In this document: piece after piece, positions 38,799-51,100 of the stretch | Layout: each line of letters starts with the position of its first letter | How positions within the stretch are numbered: position 1 is the first letter of the stretch | NCBI GenBank assembly: GCA_036345935.2 | Contig: JADWOT020000001.1 | Coordinates: forward strand, 9,713,682 to 9,777,681 | Reading direction: 5' to 3' | Source of the DNA: Taenia hydatigena | Taxonomy: Eukaryota > Platyhelminthes > Cestoda > Cyclophyllidea > Taeniidae | Length of the DNA stretch: 64,000 nt | Notes under the pieces: model-generated | Databases searched by the model: none | What the model saw: only the letters and a program-made list of their open reading frames with translations | Told to the model about the DNA's origin: nothing | Made by a program: the position numbers and the translations under genes

Positions 38799-40270
38799 CC
38801 CACTGAATAGTGTCCGCGAAGGTGGTGTGCACAAAGAAATCCACATTACATCGCCTCCTAGTCAGTGCATAATCCATCACGTGAAAGCCCTGTTTGCAAG
38901 ACAAGACGATTCCTCATTTTGCCAAAAATTAAAGCAGAGTTCACAGCAAAGAGGAGTAGTCTAAGACCGCACCTCTGCTGTCATTGGAATAGATTCAGTG
39001 GGGCTTGGTTATGTGTGATAGGGCTTTATTTCCTTTCAAGGAGCTGATGTCATCCGTCCTATCACAAAGCTCGTGCATTCTAATCACTTCTCGCAATTTT
39101 CGGTTACAATTGAAGAAAGTATCTCTTTGTAACCAACTCTCAGGCACGTCTTGAAGAAGGATTTAGAACTCGCATTGATGAGTGACTTCTCTTGAGTGGA
39201 TTTACTCAACCCATACAAAGCGCGACTCCACTGGACCACTGGCAATTGGCCAAAGCATCTAACACCCAATACGGCTATTCGCACTAACATAAAACCAAAG
39301 CACAATCTCCCAAACAATTTACTTGCCCAAAGCCACTTAGTCGCACCTTTCGAATCTTGAGCAAGTCATTCACGAGATCATACAGAACGGCCTAAGCAGC
39401 GAATTCAACCATCAGCTTCGTTGCGCGTGCTCAGCTTCGGCAAAATTCACATTTGAACATTGTTAACCACATCTGCGAACAAGGAGCAGTAGTGGGTTTA
39501 CTCCCCCACAATTTTCACAAAGCAGAGATTATCCGAGTGCTGGCATTGAAGCGTGTTAGCTTCGCATCGAGGTGAGTCACACCAACAGCTCTGCACTTGA
39601 TAAATGGCAGTCACAAAACCCTCAGTGGAGAGCCACTAACAGCTCTCGAAATTGTGTTGTTGGACGTGCAGCCTAATTTCACTCCACTTCTCCCTGGTCA
39701 TCGCACTGATTCTACTGTTCTACTGAGAGCACTGGAAAATGTCATTTGTGCGATTCGTCGATTACGCAGTCACGTGGTAATCCTTTGTGGTTGAATGCAA
39801 CACAGTTAGCCTTGCTTGGCCATAATGTTCTGTTCAGTGCGTCCCAACATGGAGACAACCTTTGTCTAGGCTGATGTACTGATTTTCCAAAAGAAGGAAC
39901 GATTTGGATTTAAAAGAACACTTGAAGTATCATCATTGGTGCAAATTTGCTACACGATTTGGAGGAGAAGCTACCACTCTGAAAGAGTGGAATGACGTAA
40001 AGGTGCTACTGACTTGTTGTAAGTAGCACCTGTGTGAGCTGCTCACTGCCACACCATCAATGGAGTTCAACCATCCAACGCAAATATGCAGAAAATTGCC
40101 CAATTTCCTTCACTGTGTCCAACATGTGCATCCAAATATTGGCAGGACGAGCTTTTCCTAGCCCACCTCCGGCAAGGGTCGTATAATCCGCAAATGGCCA
40201 GTTCGTCTCCACATTACGCTCAAGAGCTCTTTCACCAAACAGTCAAAGTTTAAAGTAAGGGGCGCAGAGG

Positions 40271-40478
40271 TTGACTGCGGCTTGATCATTGCTTTGGTAA
40301 GAGAATCACTATGTCAAAATAGTACGAAATCGAAACTAGCTTACACCTTAAGTGTCATAAGCGTTTGGAAGAGGCGTAAAAGTTGACTGCGACTTGATTA
40401 TCGCTTTGGTTAGAGATTCACTATGCCAGAATAGTACGAAATTGAAACTTTTTAAAACCTTAAGTGTCATGAGCCCCA
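40271..40478 (+). repeat. Tandem duplication, 112-bp period, right arm only
   Basis: TTGACTGCG followed by GCTTTGGT, AGTACGAAAT and CCTTAAGTGTCAT occurs at 40,271 and again at 40,383. The left-arm counterpart (around 23,200-23,300) has one copy only. Confidence 0.75.
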
Positions 40479-42577
40479 TTAAACACAAAAATCGCGAATA
40501 CCATCAGCTCTTTCACCACGTGGTTAACTCAAACGATCCTCCCCTTCCCTTCTACCACCCTTACTATGCAAAAATTGGCCACTTCTAGACATCTTTCTTA
40601 CAAGCTAGGACGAGGGTGTCTTGAGCTCAGGAGAACGACTACGTTGGTCAACGACCTGATTACAAGTTGTCCTCCCGCTTCTCGCCCACAAGCACATTCA
40701 ATGGACGTTTGTAGCGATATTTTCGGAAATGTTCAGTGATTTGTAGAAAGTCTGCAAGGAATGCAGGTGCATTAGTCAATTAAGTACTTGCAAAGAGCCT
40801 CCAGATCGCGCATTTCGCAGTACTCCTTCAGTTAAATCAACATGATTTCGTCTTACTAGGCCACATGAGTTCGACAAATCGTTCATAGCACCAAGTGGGG
40901 ACGGCAAGGAATGTAGATTGTCCCAAGTGAATCACTTGAAGTCAAGACTAAGGTAGACATAACGCTCGGCCAAAATAAATACATTGGACAAACAGAAGGG
41001 ACTGCGACCACCTCCTTCGGCGAAGACAACATTGCCAAACATGCCCAATCAACCGAAACTGAGAGTTAAATCAACAACAGATGCAGTACATGCGAAGTTT
41101 CAAAAGCATAATCTACTAACTTGTGAAAGCACCTGTCGCCTGTGCACTCATTTGGACACTCGATGCCAACAAATGCAGCAATTGAAAAAGCAAAACATGG
41201 CAAAGCTAAAGGAGAATAAGATGCTTCAGCAACCATCAGAGCCGACACATGGCGAGCAATGTCAGGTGTTCCAAAACTACCTTGGCATTTATCAGTGATT
41301 CGATACAGGTCAGGATGCATTTGGAGGTTCGTCTTCACAACCACCACGACTAAAAGATGAGACTGAAATTAACAAACAGCTTCCCTTTGGAGATTCAAAA
41401 TGCAGCTGACTGAACACTTTGATTTTCAAACTGAAAATCAACCATGGCAATTACTTTCTCAGAATGCAACACACAAATCCTTCAAAGTAGGCAAATACTG
41501 ACCGATGATTGACAAGTTGTAGGCACATTGTGGTAAGCACACGCTAGTCACAATCTTTCAACGCAAAAAAGACAATAGTCAATTTCCATTCCCTACCAAG
41601 TTCAATCCCACTTTGACGGAATTTGAAGCAAACGATGCGCAAAAACAAACGGGACCAAAGCATGAAAGGGGTATGTACGTGACAAGTCCCAAGCCACATA
41701 CACTGACATCTGATCCTCTCCATCCACACAAAACGCACTCCTCTCAGCCTCGCCACCCAAAGCAATCCCAAAAGTAGTAAGCGTACATTTCAAATACAGA
41801 TGATTTCCCATTGGCTTGCCCTCATCTGCTGATCAGCTAGACGCGCGTTCAGTGTCTGCGACTAGCGTTGTCTACAAATGGAACCAACTCATCAATATTT
41901 CTAAGAGGCTAGACAACTGCATCGGGGTCGACTGGGTTAGCAGTACCCTAGCACAACTGGAACAAATCAACCTCCTCCAACATCCACAATCCAACCACGC
42001 GCCTCACCGATGGAGATGCTGTGCATGTAAGCACCGTGACCTCTAATCTGCGATCATCTTCAGGCGATCTCATAACACGCGACTAACCCATTAGCACTGT
42101 CAAACAATTTAAAATGCAATCCATCAAATGACTTGATCAGAGGAATCAATGCCACATCGAACAGACGAAACCAAATTCGTCTAGTTTACAAATGAAGCCA
42201 TATTTAGCGCATTAATACAAAGATAATACGTGAACGAAGAAAATAAAACGATGAAGGGCAAATGATGGATGACTGCGTGAACAGAGACAAAAATTTTTAT
42301 GAAGCAGCTGAGTATTTAGTGTTGTGAGTAGATGAATAGGAGAGCGGTAAAAGTTTAAAAAAGTAGGGGTTAGAAGACGACAGTCATTACTAGGAACTCA
42401 GCCACCATCACCTACAATTCCGTGGTGATGACTTGGGCCCCATTAAGGCTCTTCCCCATTTCTGTCAGCCTCACTTCCTTCACCGCCCAGGTAGCCCCTT
42501 CGCCACCTAACCGTACGTAACCTGCAGTGTTGCGTTCCACGATGACGCGAAGGAGACTGAGCTGTCCAGGAGATCGT

Positions 42578-42760
42578 CAGCCGTCTCTGGGTTCGTGATC
42601 GCCAAGATAGTGCTGCAGCAACAGCCTCAACGTGGTAGAAGGGTGTAGGTTCAACAATGCGTTGTCGATCACTGCCTTTGCCGCATCACGTTCCTTATCG
42701 GTAAGGAAATTAGGGTCATAGTGAAGTTGAAATGATTGGTTAACGGATCATGGAGGCATT
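42578..42760 (-). pseudogene. Coding-like frame near the minisatellite (right copy, interrupted)
   Basis: Counterpart of 20,950-21,132. A TGC codon of the left copy is TGA here, cutting the upstream part; the LTDKERDAAKAVI portion and the leucine-rich part remain open. Confidence 0.2.
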
Positions 42761-43098
42761 ATGTGAAGGAAGTAACTGAGCAGATGATAATATTTCACAA
42801 TGAGACAACAAAGAGTACTCATAAACTTATAACCAATGATAACAACCAAAAACTAACAAAAAAAGCTTATCAAAGTTAAGCACCATGGGGCAATCGAAAT
42901 CTGCGTAGAAATCACATCACGCAGGCACTCTGCCGAACTTAGGGCACGCGGAGGCACAACATTCGCACTTCACTTCCTCACTACGTGACAGTCGGATTCA
43001 GCGTTTTTCAATTTGGTCTTACTGAGAGAGGGTGAACCAAATGGACGCTAAAAGCACTCTGGATCGCCCATACCTGTTTATTCATCCCTTTTTCTGTT

Positions 43099-43440
43099 GT
43101 GAACAAATACAACAATCTAGCCGACATAATGAGCACAAATCGCAGTTTCGTGTGGACAAATACAACACAATTGCCCACACAATGAGCGAAAACTACAGTC
43201 ACTTGTGGACAAATACAACAAAATTGACTACAGATTGCGCGAATACCGCAGTCTCGTGTAGCCTAATTCACCATTATTCCCTATGGAAGGGCGCGAAAAT
43301 TGTTGTCCCGCGTAGATTAATACTGCAAAAGTGTCCACATAAGGAGGAAAAATCGCAGTTTTGTGTAGATCGATAGTATAAAAGTGTCTAGGGGAGCGAA
43401 AATCGCATTCTTGTGTAGATCAGTACCGAAAATTGCATTC
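43099..43440 (-). repeat. Minisatellite, about 53-57-bp unit, right arm
   Basis: Reverse-complement partner of the 20,030-20,625 array with about four fewer units. A 114-codon frame runs through it (43,032-43,376) and is repeat-derived. Confidence 0.85.
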
Positions 43441-43694
43441 AGTGTGAGCCAAATTCGTAGTCTCCGCCCTACGGGCTTTGTCGACTCGCTCGTACTCAAT
43501 GCAATCCACATTGATGTAAAAAGGCGTCTAAATAACCGCATTTTTCTACATAGCAGAAAATAGATGAACTCTTAGAACATCACTCCACCCATCTTAGTCT
43601 TAACAGGTACGTCACAGCTCTGGCATTCCATTTCTTTTATCGATCAGAAACTATTTTGCACAATATAAATGCAGCCATTTACCAGGTAAACTCA

Positions 43695-43909
43695 TACATG
43701 CTTTTCCCTGCTCTAACCCCACCTTGTATGCTAATAGCACCCTAAATCAGTCAATTATAAAAAAACACGAATAATACTTTCAAGAAGGGGCATTAGGCCC
43801 AATTCCAACAATCAGCACATCAAATACATGTAACGTTGGTAAGTAGGGGGTTAACACTTACTGTAGCTCCTACCAGGCGACACAATCACCAACACCTCTG
43901 CTGCACCTA
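43695..43909. other. About 215-bp insertion specific to the right arm
   Basis: The left arm joins GGTAAACTCA directly to CAGCAGAGATT (near 19,815-19,835 in reverse complement). The right arm has about 215 bases between these two strings. No target duplication or terminal repeat was evident, so insertion and left-arm deletion cannot be told apart. Confidence 0.6.
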
Positions 43910-44315
43910 CAGCAGAGATTAGGGACGAGAAAAAGATCAAGTTTGTGACACCTGGAGTCCCACCAAGGACATAACCTTCTAAGCGTTCGCCTTCACGCAC
44001 ATACTCGATGCCCTAATACTGCAGTTCTCCGCCTCATGGAAGGAGTGCCGAATGAATTACACGTTTTCAAAGTGGACAGCAAGCCTCGTGATGGAGGAGT
44101 GGGAAGTCTTTTGAAGCACCAATCACTGCGCAAAATAAGAGAGACATTTACCATATCCTTTGCAACTAAAAACGGAGTGTGATAACCTTTCCCAGAAGCG
44201 AAGAAATTGTCGCCATACACGGAAGTCACCCCAACGCTTTAACCAACATAGCCACTTTTGTCACAACATTGACCAGCTGTTGCCGGTGACATGTGATTTA
44301 CCCTGGGAGAAAGCA

Positions 44316-45425
44316 AATTGCCACATAAAAAGGCTTAAATGACCTCACGGAGCGAAAGCAAGACATTAGCTCATGATTTTGGCATTTCCAAGTTCATGTT
44401 ATTTCGCATCTCCTCTCACATCAACGCTGAGACGACCTCTAGTATTATGCCATTACTCGGTGTAAAGATAGATGGGTTACACCCCAACCGGTTTGCCCTC
44501 TTCGCAAGAATCGAAACTCTTCATTCCTTCACCGGAGTCAGCATGCAATATTTTATTACCAACTGCCACTGATGCCAGAAATTTCTCTTTATCGACTACA
44601 GTAAGGGAAGGCAAGTCCTACAAAACGCCATCTGATAAGTGGACTCTCACAACCAACCACTAGAATGACTTAAATGCAGTTTTTAGCACAGTAGCGCGCT
44701 AGAGACTGACATTTTGGTAGAAGTCCACATCACACAACCGCTAAATTGTCTTTCCTTGGCCTACTTTTGTGGTTCCTCCAATAATTATCATGAGATTACG
44801 AACCTTACCACTGATTCGTACACAATGGTTCGACCGTCCTCAAGTGGCGAACCCGCCGATTCGATATGCAATTTATCGCCACAAATAAAGCACTGATAAC
44901 TAATAACAGGAAAATCTGATCACCTACATTTCGTCATAATTCGAAAAAGACTTGACGCAGCCAAATACAGCAGACACCGTCCCAGTGCAAAATTCCACGT
45001 CAGCATTTAATCAAATACGTTGACATAATTCAAGCATTTCACTAACGACGAATTCAGCAAGCCTCAAAAGTCGCTATCAACGTAAACATGTCAAAATCAC
45101 AAGTTTACTTATGCGTATGAATAAAGTAAGTCAAAAATTTCTAAAATAGATACTCACATACCCGAACTCGCCGGCGCAAATTCAAACCAGGCATAGCAAC
45201 GACCCCACCAAACCCGACATTTCACATAGACCGCTGAATACGCGGCAGGTATTGAACATGAAAAAAGCAAATCAGTTGACAGAGGTATTTTTCAACTTTG
45301 TATGTTGCAATGAAAAAGGCTTTTTATCTAACGTCAAAATACTAAGTAAAAATTTTGCTAGCGAGAATTTTATTAGGGAACTTGTACGGGCCTTTAAATA
45401 GGATTTTAGTCACAATAATTCTTAT
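44316..45425. mobile_element. About 1.1-kb insertion specific to the right arm
   Basis: The left arm reads straight through here (near 19,412) while the right arm carries about 1,110 extra bases. AGCA flanks the extra segment on both sides (44,312-44,315 and 45,426-45,429) and is present once at the left-arm site, as expected for a 4-bp target-site duplication. No clear terminal inverted repeats were seen. Internal frames of 77 and 60 codons (44,339-44,572; 44,714-44,896) are unrecognised. A deletion in the left arm between AGCA repeats is the alternative. Confidence 0.5.
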
Positions 45426-45536
45426 AGCACAGGTCAGTCAAGAACAAGTCTTTTTCTAGATTCTAATTGCTAATAATTTGATTTCTGTGTAAATTTTTTG
45501 GCTGCTTTTAGCATCGTAGTAGTGTGGTACTCATGC

Positions 45537-45728
45537 TGTAGCGGCCCGAGGCTATCTTGAAGGCAAAAGAAGGCAGGATGCTAGAGTAGAATATATACAT
45601 TCAACGGACAGAAGTAAACAAGCTGCTAGCAAGGCCTAGAGGCTAGCCTTTGCAGCTAGGGCACTATGTCTACCTCTCTGTGACCCTGACCGAAACCGGC
45701 AGTTCAAGCAAACAAAATATTACACATG
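45537..45728 (+). repeat. SINE-like repeat, right arm, forward unit
   Basis: Right-arm counterpart of 19,120-19,310: CGGCCCGAGGC at the start, GCAGCTAGGGCA and CTGACCGAAACCGGC inside, AAACAAAATATTACACATG at the end. A 132-codon frame (45,650-46,048) starts in it and is not a gene. Confidence 0.7.
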
Positions 45729-45978
45729 TTTCCTTAACCGCATCTTTAGGTGAGTGGCAGGAGCACAGGGCGTATCTCCCAGCGCTGACAATGACCGTCG
45801 AGCAACTTGCTATTAAAACGCCATTAATCCGCGTTTCGCGTAAGACAGTAAGTGTGTCTCAGAACAATGAACTTTCTCGTACTAGGCATAGGCGCAGAGG
45901 CGCGGGAGGGGTGGCGAATGAAGAAATCCCTGCAAATGCAGCCTATGCGAGTAACGTGCGGAGGATCGGGAACATTGT

Positions 45979-46153
45979 TATTGCAATACTTTGTTTGGTT
46001 AGACTACGTGTTTCAGTCAGGGTGACAGAGGTTGCCATAATGCCCTAGCTGCGTAGGCTGGCTCCCGACCCATGTCAGCACTGATTCCCCTCTGTCCACC
46101 CTAGTGTTCTGCTTTTTTACCTTCAAGGGAGCCTTGGGATGCTACAGTCAGCC
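45979..46153 (-). repeat. SINE-like repeat, right arm, reverse unit
   Basis: Right-arm counterpart of 18,683-18,872, from the complement of the shared 3' end (TTGCAATACTTTGTTTGG) to GGGATGCTACAG. Confidence 0.7.
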
Positions 46154-46261
46154 TATGAATAATGAAGGACTCGGCTAGGTGTTTATGCGTAAACCAGACC
46201 ACATGTCGTTACAATTTAACAGAGCAATAAAATATTTAGCAAAAGAATTTTTGCATTTGTT

Positions 46262-46350
46262 GTCTGTCCAGCTCTAAGTCTTATCTACGGTCACTTGGAT
46301 GGTCCTTGTACCTTCGTCGGGTGGGCTGGCCTCAAGACCTCGCTAGTAGC
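46262..46350 (-). repeat. SINE-like repeat fragment, right arm
   Basis: Counterpart of 18,484-18,570: contains GGTCACTTGGATGGTCCTTG and GGGTGGGCTGGCCTC. Confidence 0.5.
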
Positions 46351-47976
46351 TCCAATCATTTTCAAGCGTCGAACACATTTATCTAGATGTTAAGAGTAAC
46401 TAAACCTTGGGTACACTCCTTTCCAGTATTGTATGATAGGTACGGCCTTCATCGATAGGCTGATTCTTGTGCTTCCTGTTGGCACTTTGGTTTTGAACGT
46501 CTGTGTTCCTTTAGGAGAGACATGTGTTCGTTTATTTTGTGCGAACACACTACTTCCCTAAGTTAGTTAGTTCTGAATGATTGTTTGCTTGACGTTAACT
46601 TATTTCAACATGATCGGCGGTGTCATTGCTGTTGATGGTACGGTGGACCACACACCCAATATATCATCATCTTCCTCTTCTGTGATTCCCTTAATTCGAT
46701 GTTTTATGAACTAGTTAAAAATCACAATATTTATGGTATGCAAAACAGCTATTTAAATAAACAATGTTTCGCTAGCCCATTTGAGAACCTCGATCTTCAT
46801 GTTCTTGTATTTCGGATTCTTTAATCTGGCACCTACTGCATCACACAAGATCTAAAAAACGTAGCCTGCTACTCCAGGTGGCGGCGATACAGGTGCAAAC
46901 ATTGAAGTGGTATTGTCGAGGTAATGCGCGTGGTGTCCTCTTTGTAACGGACAAACATCTTCTCGTGTCCGTAAAATGCACCACCTACTTGATTTTCTCA
47001 AAGTCAGTTTTTGGTGTGGAAACAGTAGTAGTAGAGTTTGTTTGGGGAAGGTGTACGGATGAGTTGATATAAAACCCCTCTTGATACCGGCAATTAAACA
47101 AAGAAGGGTCGACATTTGCAATGTGAAATCGTTCAAATTCTATTTAAAGTCATTTGCATAGAAGCATTAGTATCTGTTTATTATGTCTCCTTCGTCGTAG
47201 AAAGTCGTGATCTGCTATAGCTGGAATTGGGCATCCCATTGGCACCATTACCACCTCACCACAACTGTGCCCACACATGAACACCTCCGTTGCAAACGAA
47301 CTTCTTCTTCCCTTTAAAAGTAAGTGCCCAGTCCACAGGTAGCGTGCGGTCTCCACCCAAACCTAAGTGTAGCAGCTTAGTAAGACATCAAACAACTATT
47401 AATGTTACCTGCTATTGGGAAAGCATTAGCTAGAATTTCGGATGAAGCCTATGCGGCTAGTCTCCTCCCACCACCAGCAGTTTAAATATTTTATTAATTA
47501 GGTGACCTCCGATTTCTGACCAGGTGGTGGTAGTGGGACCAAACTCGCGATGGGCATCAATTTTACCTCTGCAATTTGGAGCGATTGACAAGGCCTCCTT
47601 CTTTCCGTAGTAGGTATCGAAATGGGTTTCAACACGTGTGTGCCATCTTTAATTATTGTTCGGCTTGTTTGAGATTTACATTTAGGTAAGGAAAATGTGC
47701 TACCAAAGGGTCCAATTCACGATACATTAGTGGCAATTCAATGCAAAGATTTGCTCGTACTCTGCTTTTACGGCTCTCCGGTATCCGCAGAAAATATTTT
47801 ACGTTGAATTGCTTTTTCCAGAAGTCTCCTTTTCCTTAAGTGGTTTTGCTGGCATTTCGGATGTCACCCCGCTCCCACCAGACACTTCTAGTGCCTCAAT
47901 TCCAAGGTCGCGTCAGTCCGTCACTGAGGGGTGGTGACTACAGGTAATCGTAGAAAAGCTTCTGCTGCATGGGTCA

Positions 47977-48180
47977 GTGGATGGGTGGTCGAGACCTCGA
48001 TGGCGTGCACTCTCAGCGTGCGTCCCTTTGCTGACGCATTCGCGCTGGGCGATCGATGAATCGATGAGAGCATCTGGTCTACCCTCGCTGCACCCCCATT
48101 ACCCCATTAAACAGACAATCGATCGACGGGGCTTAGTAACCAGGGCAAAAAATCGCATACATGAATGGCGAGAGGGGTGA
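47977..48180 (+). other. 67-codon open frame conserved in both arms (right copy)
   Basis: Partner of 16,624-16,827; same start, stop and length. Confidence 0.25.
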
Positions 48181-51100
48181 CTTAATAAATAAACAGATTC
48201 AGGTGATGCAGATCAACCACCTGCTTAACCGCAATGAATGAATATGATTCTAATTCATTTTTTAAACTCTCATCCATCACTCCATTCAATTCCTTCCCAT
48301 CGTATAGTGCAGTTTCCTTTTGCAGCCTTAGGGCACAGAGAGATGCTCCAAGGGTTTAATTGTAAATGACGGTTTGAGCATCAAAACTGTCCTGTTGATC
48401 TGATTCGTGACTCGGCTCCGCGCATTCTCATGGTTAATAACACAGAATGCACCTTCTAAACGCATCCATTAAGGTCAAATTGGGTGCCCAAATGATACCA
48501 CCAAAAAAGGTTCTTTCTAACCTTTGCATGAGTAGCGATTGCTTGCATGGATATGTCCGCATTGAAAGAAGTGTCTTTTAGAAAAATAGCTAATCTTCCT
48601 ACTACTGCGGTCCGAGAACGCAGATTGACATAACCCTAGCAATTCATTTATTAACATTTTCATTGGTGACATGTTTACTGAATGGTGCGGTCCCTGATTC
48701 AGAGTAAGAATGATTAGGGAAAGGAAAGATAGAGGCCGGATGGCATTAATAGTACCAGCAGAAGCGCTCGCGTCAAAGGAGACCTCCGGCAAAGGTCAAT
48801 CTAACAAGAGTGATTTTCCGCACTTAAACAACTGCATCAAACAGTCAAGAGACTCAGGCTGCGCATTTGCACCAACAGCGACATCAACATTAATGCTGCT
48901 CCTACTAAATTCCGTAATCAGCACACAACCACCTCAACTCAGGAAGAATTCGTGGAAGCAGTCTCCAAATCCGGTTGTAAATAATATTCATCAAATCATT
49001 TTTGACTGGTAGCTCAAATAAATAATTTTCAAATAAGTTAGCCGGACTTACTACTGTCAAGTGAATCAAATGCAGTTTACAATAGCAACTAAGAGGCAGT
49101 CGGATAGAATGCAAGCAGGGAAATTAACTAGTAGGAGCATGTGACATTGCGACTCCGTTTGCGCTAACACTCATCTTGAATTACTGCTGCCGTTTTGTGG
49201 ACTGACAAACATTCTCTTTAACATAACCCTGCACATAGACTCAGATGAATTACTTCTTCTGTGGTAGCGTCTCTGCCAAAGCAGCCCCTATCGCAGCCGT
49301 GAAAACGTTGCTCTGTTTGCCGGACTCGTGGAGCGATGGCTACTGAGCAAAGCATCAGTAGAGTTGACATTCCACATCAAACTTTAACAGTAACAAGGTG
49401 GTGGATGCTGGACGAATGCAAGCCAAGGGACAATTGAAGATACAGCGCTTAAAGTTCACCCAAATTCAGTGCGAAAATGCAAAACTTGTAAGCACCAAGC
49501 ATTTGGTGAAGAGAATCAACTCGTATGGAAATCCATCCCAATGCCCTCTGCCAGTAAAAGCCTTGACAATCGCTTCAAGTTGCCAAAACGTGCCCTTAGT
49601 GGTTTCCAAGTTCAAAAAAATCATTCAAACCTAAATGTGTTTATTATTTACTGAAGCGTTATCACCGTTACACAAAAACCAACCTATAACGCAAGCGTAA
49701 TTGCAGTTACCAGAAAACCTACGCAAAACGACAATCCAAATTTGCCGCGTGAAGAAGTGGCCAACGTAACTAACAAAAACGACTAGGTCTTGTCTATTAA
49801 AAGCTCAAAAGATGCTTTAAAGCTAATTTCGTCTTTTGCATTTACAGCAACATTACTGAATTTTAATTTTCTAATGTCTATTTCTGCGCTGTCTTTTGGG
49901 TCTGAAGGTCTGTAACTAAAAGCAGTGGAGAGCATCAATTCATTCGTTACAAAACTTGCACGCAAAGTTCTACTTTTCAAGCATCTCCGTCGCATCTTAC
50001 ACAGAGTGGATAACAGCCAACCCGTCCAATTCCTAGAGTTGAATGCATTTCTCGCTGTTTGGTGAATGCTGTCTCCAACAGAACTGGTAAGGGCATTCTA
50101 AAGGTAGACTTTTGATGCGAAAACAGATGCTAGCGCTAAAAATTTGCTACATATTCTGCACTCTGACCATCTAGAGATTTCAACTCTACTGTCTAAACCT
50201 TCAGTCTTGTGTTTTGTTATGGCATGTTCTGATTGAAGCATAAGGAGTAATACCTAAGCAGCCACTAAACCATTCGCTCTGCTTCATCATGAGCTAATGT
50301 TTGATTGTAACTCTGCAAGAAAGGAATTTGCTGTAGCACACCCTTTCCATGACGATCAAACCAGTCTAATTTGCAAGTACAGCTTAGATTGAGTTTTTTA
50401 ATAGAATTTTGAATGTGGAACTTATAAAGAGCTATAGACAGTGCCTACGCTCTCAATTAGGACTGCCAACAGTCAGATGGTCATTTATGAAAGACCATGT
50501 TTTACATCCTAACCGAGAGCATAATTGTTAACCGTCAGAGGCATGGTACGTCCTGCGTACGAGTGAAGAAGAAAGTGATGCCTGGCAGTGAAGACAATGG
50601 TCATCCCCCTTCAATCTGCCTTGACGAGTTATGGTTATAAATAAACTATTTATTTGGTTCACAATACACAACGGCGTTATCTCAGCATCAGATCGCCAAA
50701 CATATGCGTCGACCCAGGTTGAACCGTAAAATCAAGGTCCTATTTCGCTTAATTACGTGGTCAGTGATTTCGATCTGCGAATTAAGCCAATGGCATTAAA
50801 AACTGCCAATAGGTCAGGCCCTGTTTACGCCACATGGCTGATCGGTGCTTGACCAAGTAGCGCGATCGACTATCTACAACATGAACACCTTAAATTGAGT
50901 GACTTTATAAAAGTCCCATCCAAACCTACCCAATTTTAAACAACAGAGTTAATAACATGCTACTAAGGAAACTACACATACATAAGAATGATAGAAATTA
51001 CTCGGCTATCAACCCAACCGAAAAAGGTCAACTAGGTCGGAAAGACTAAGTCTCGAAACCAACACTTACAATGGTAGTGATGAATGGGAGATCAACTAAA

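Noticed and set aside
45650..46048. 132-codon plus-strand frame
   Set aside because: It starts in one SINE-like unit, runs through the sequence between units and ends in the oppositely oriented unit. No domain.
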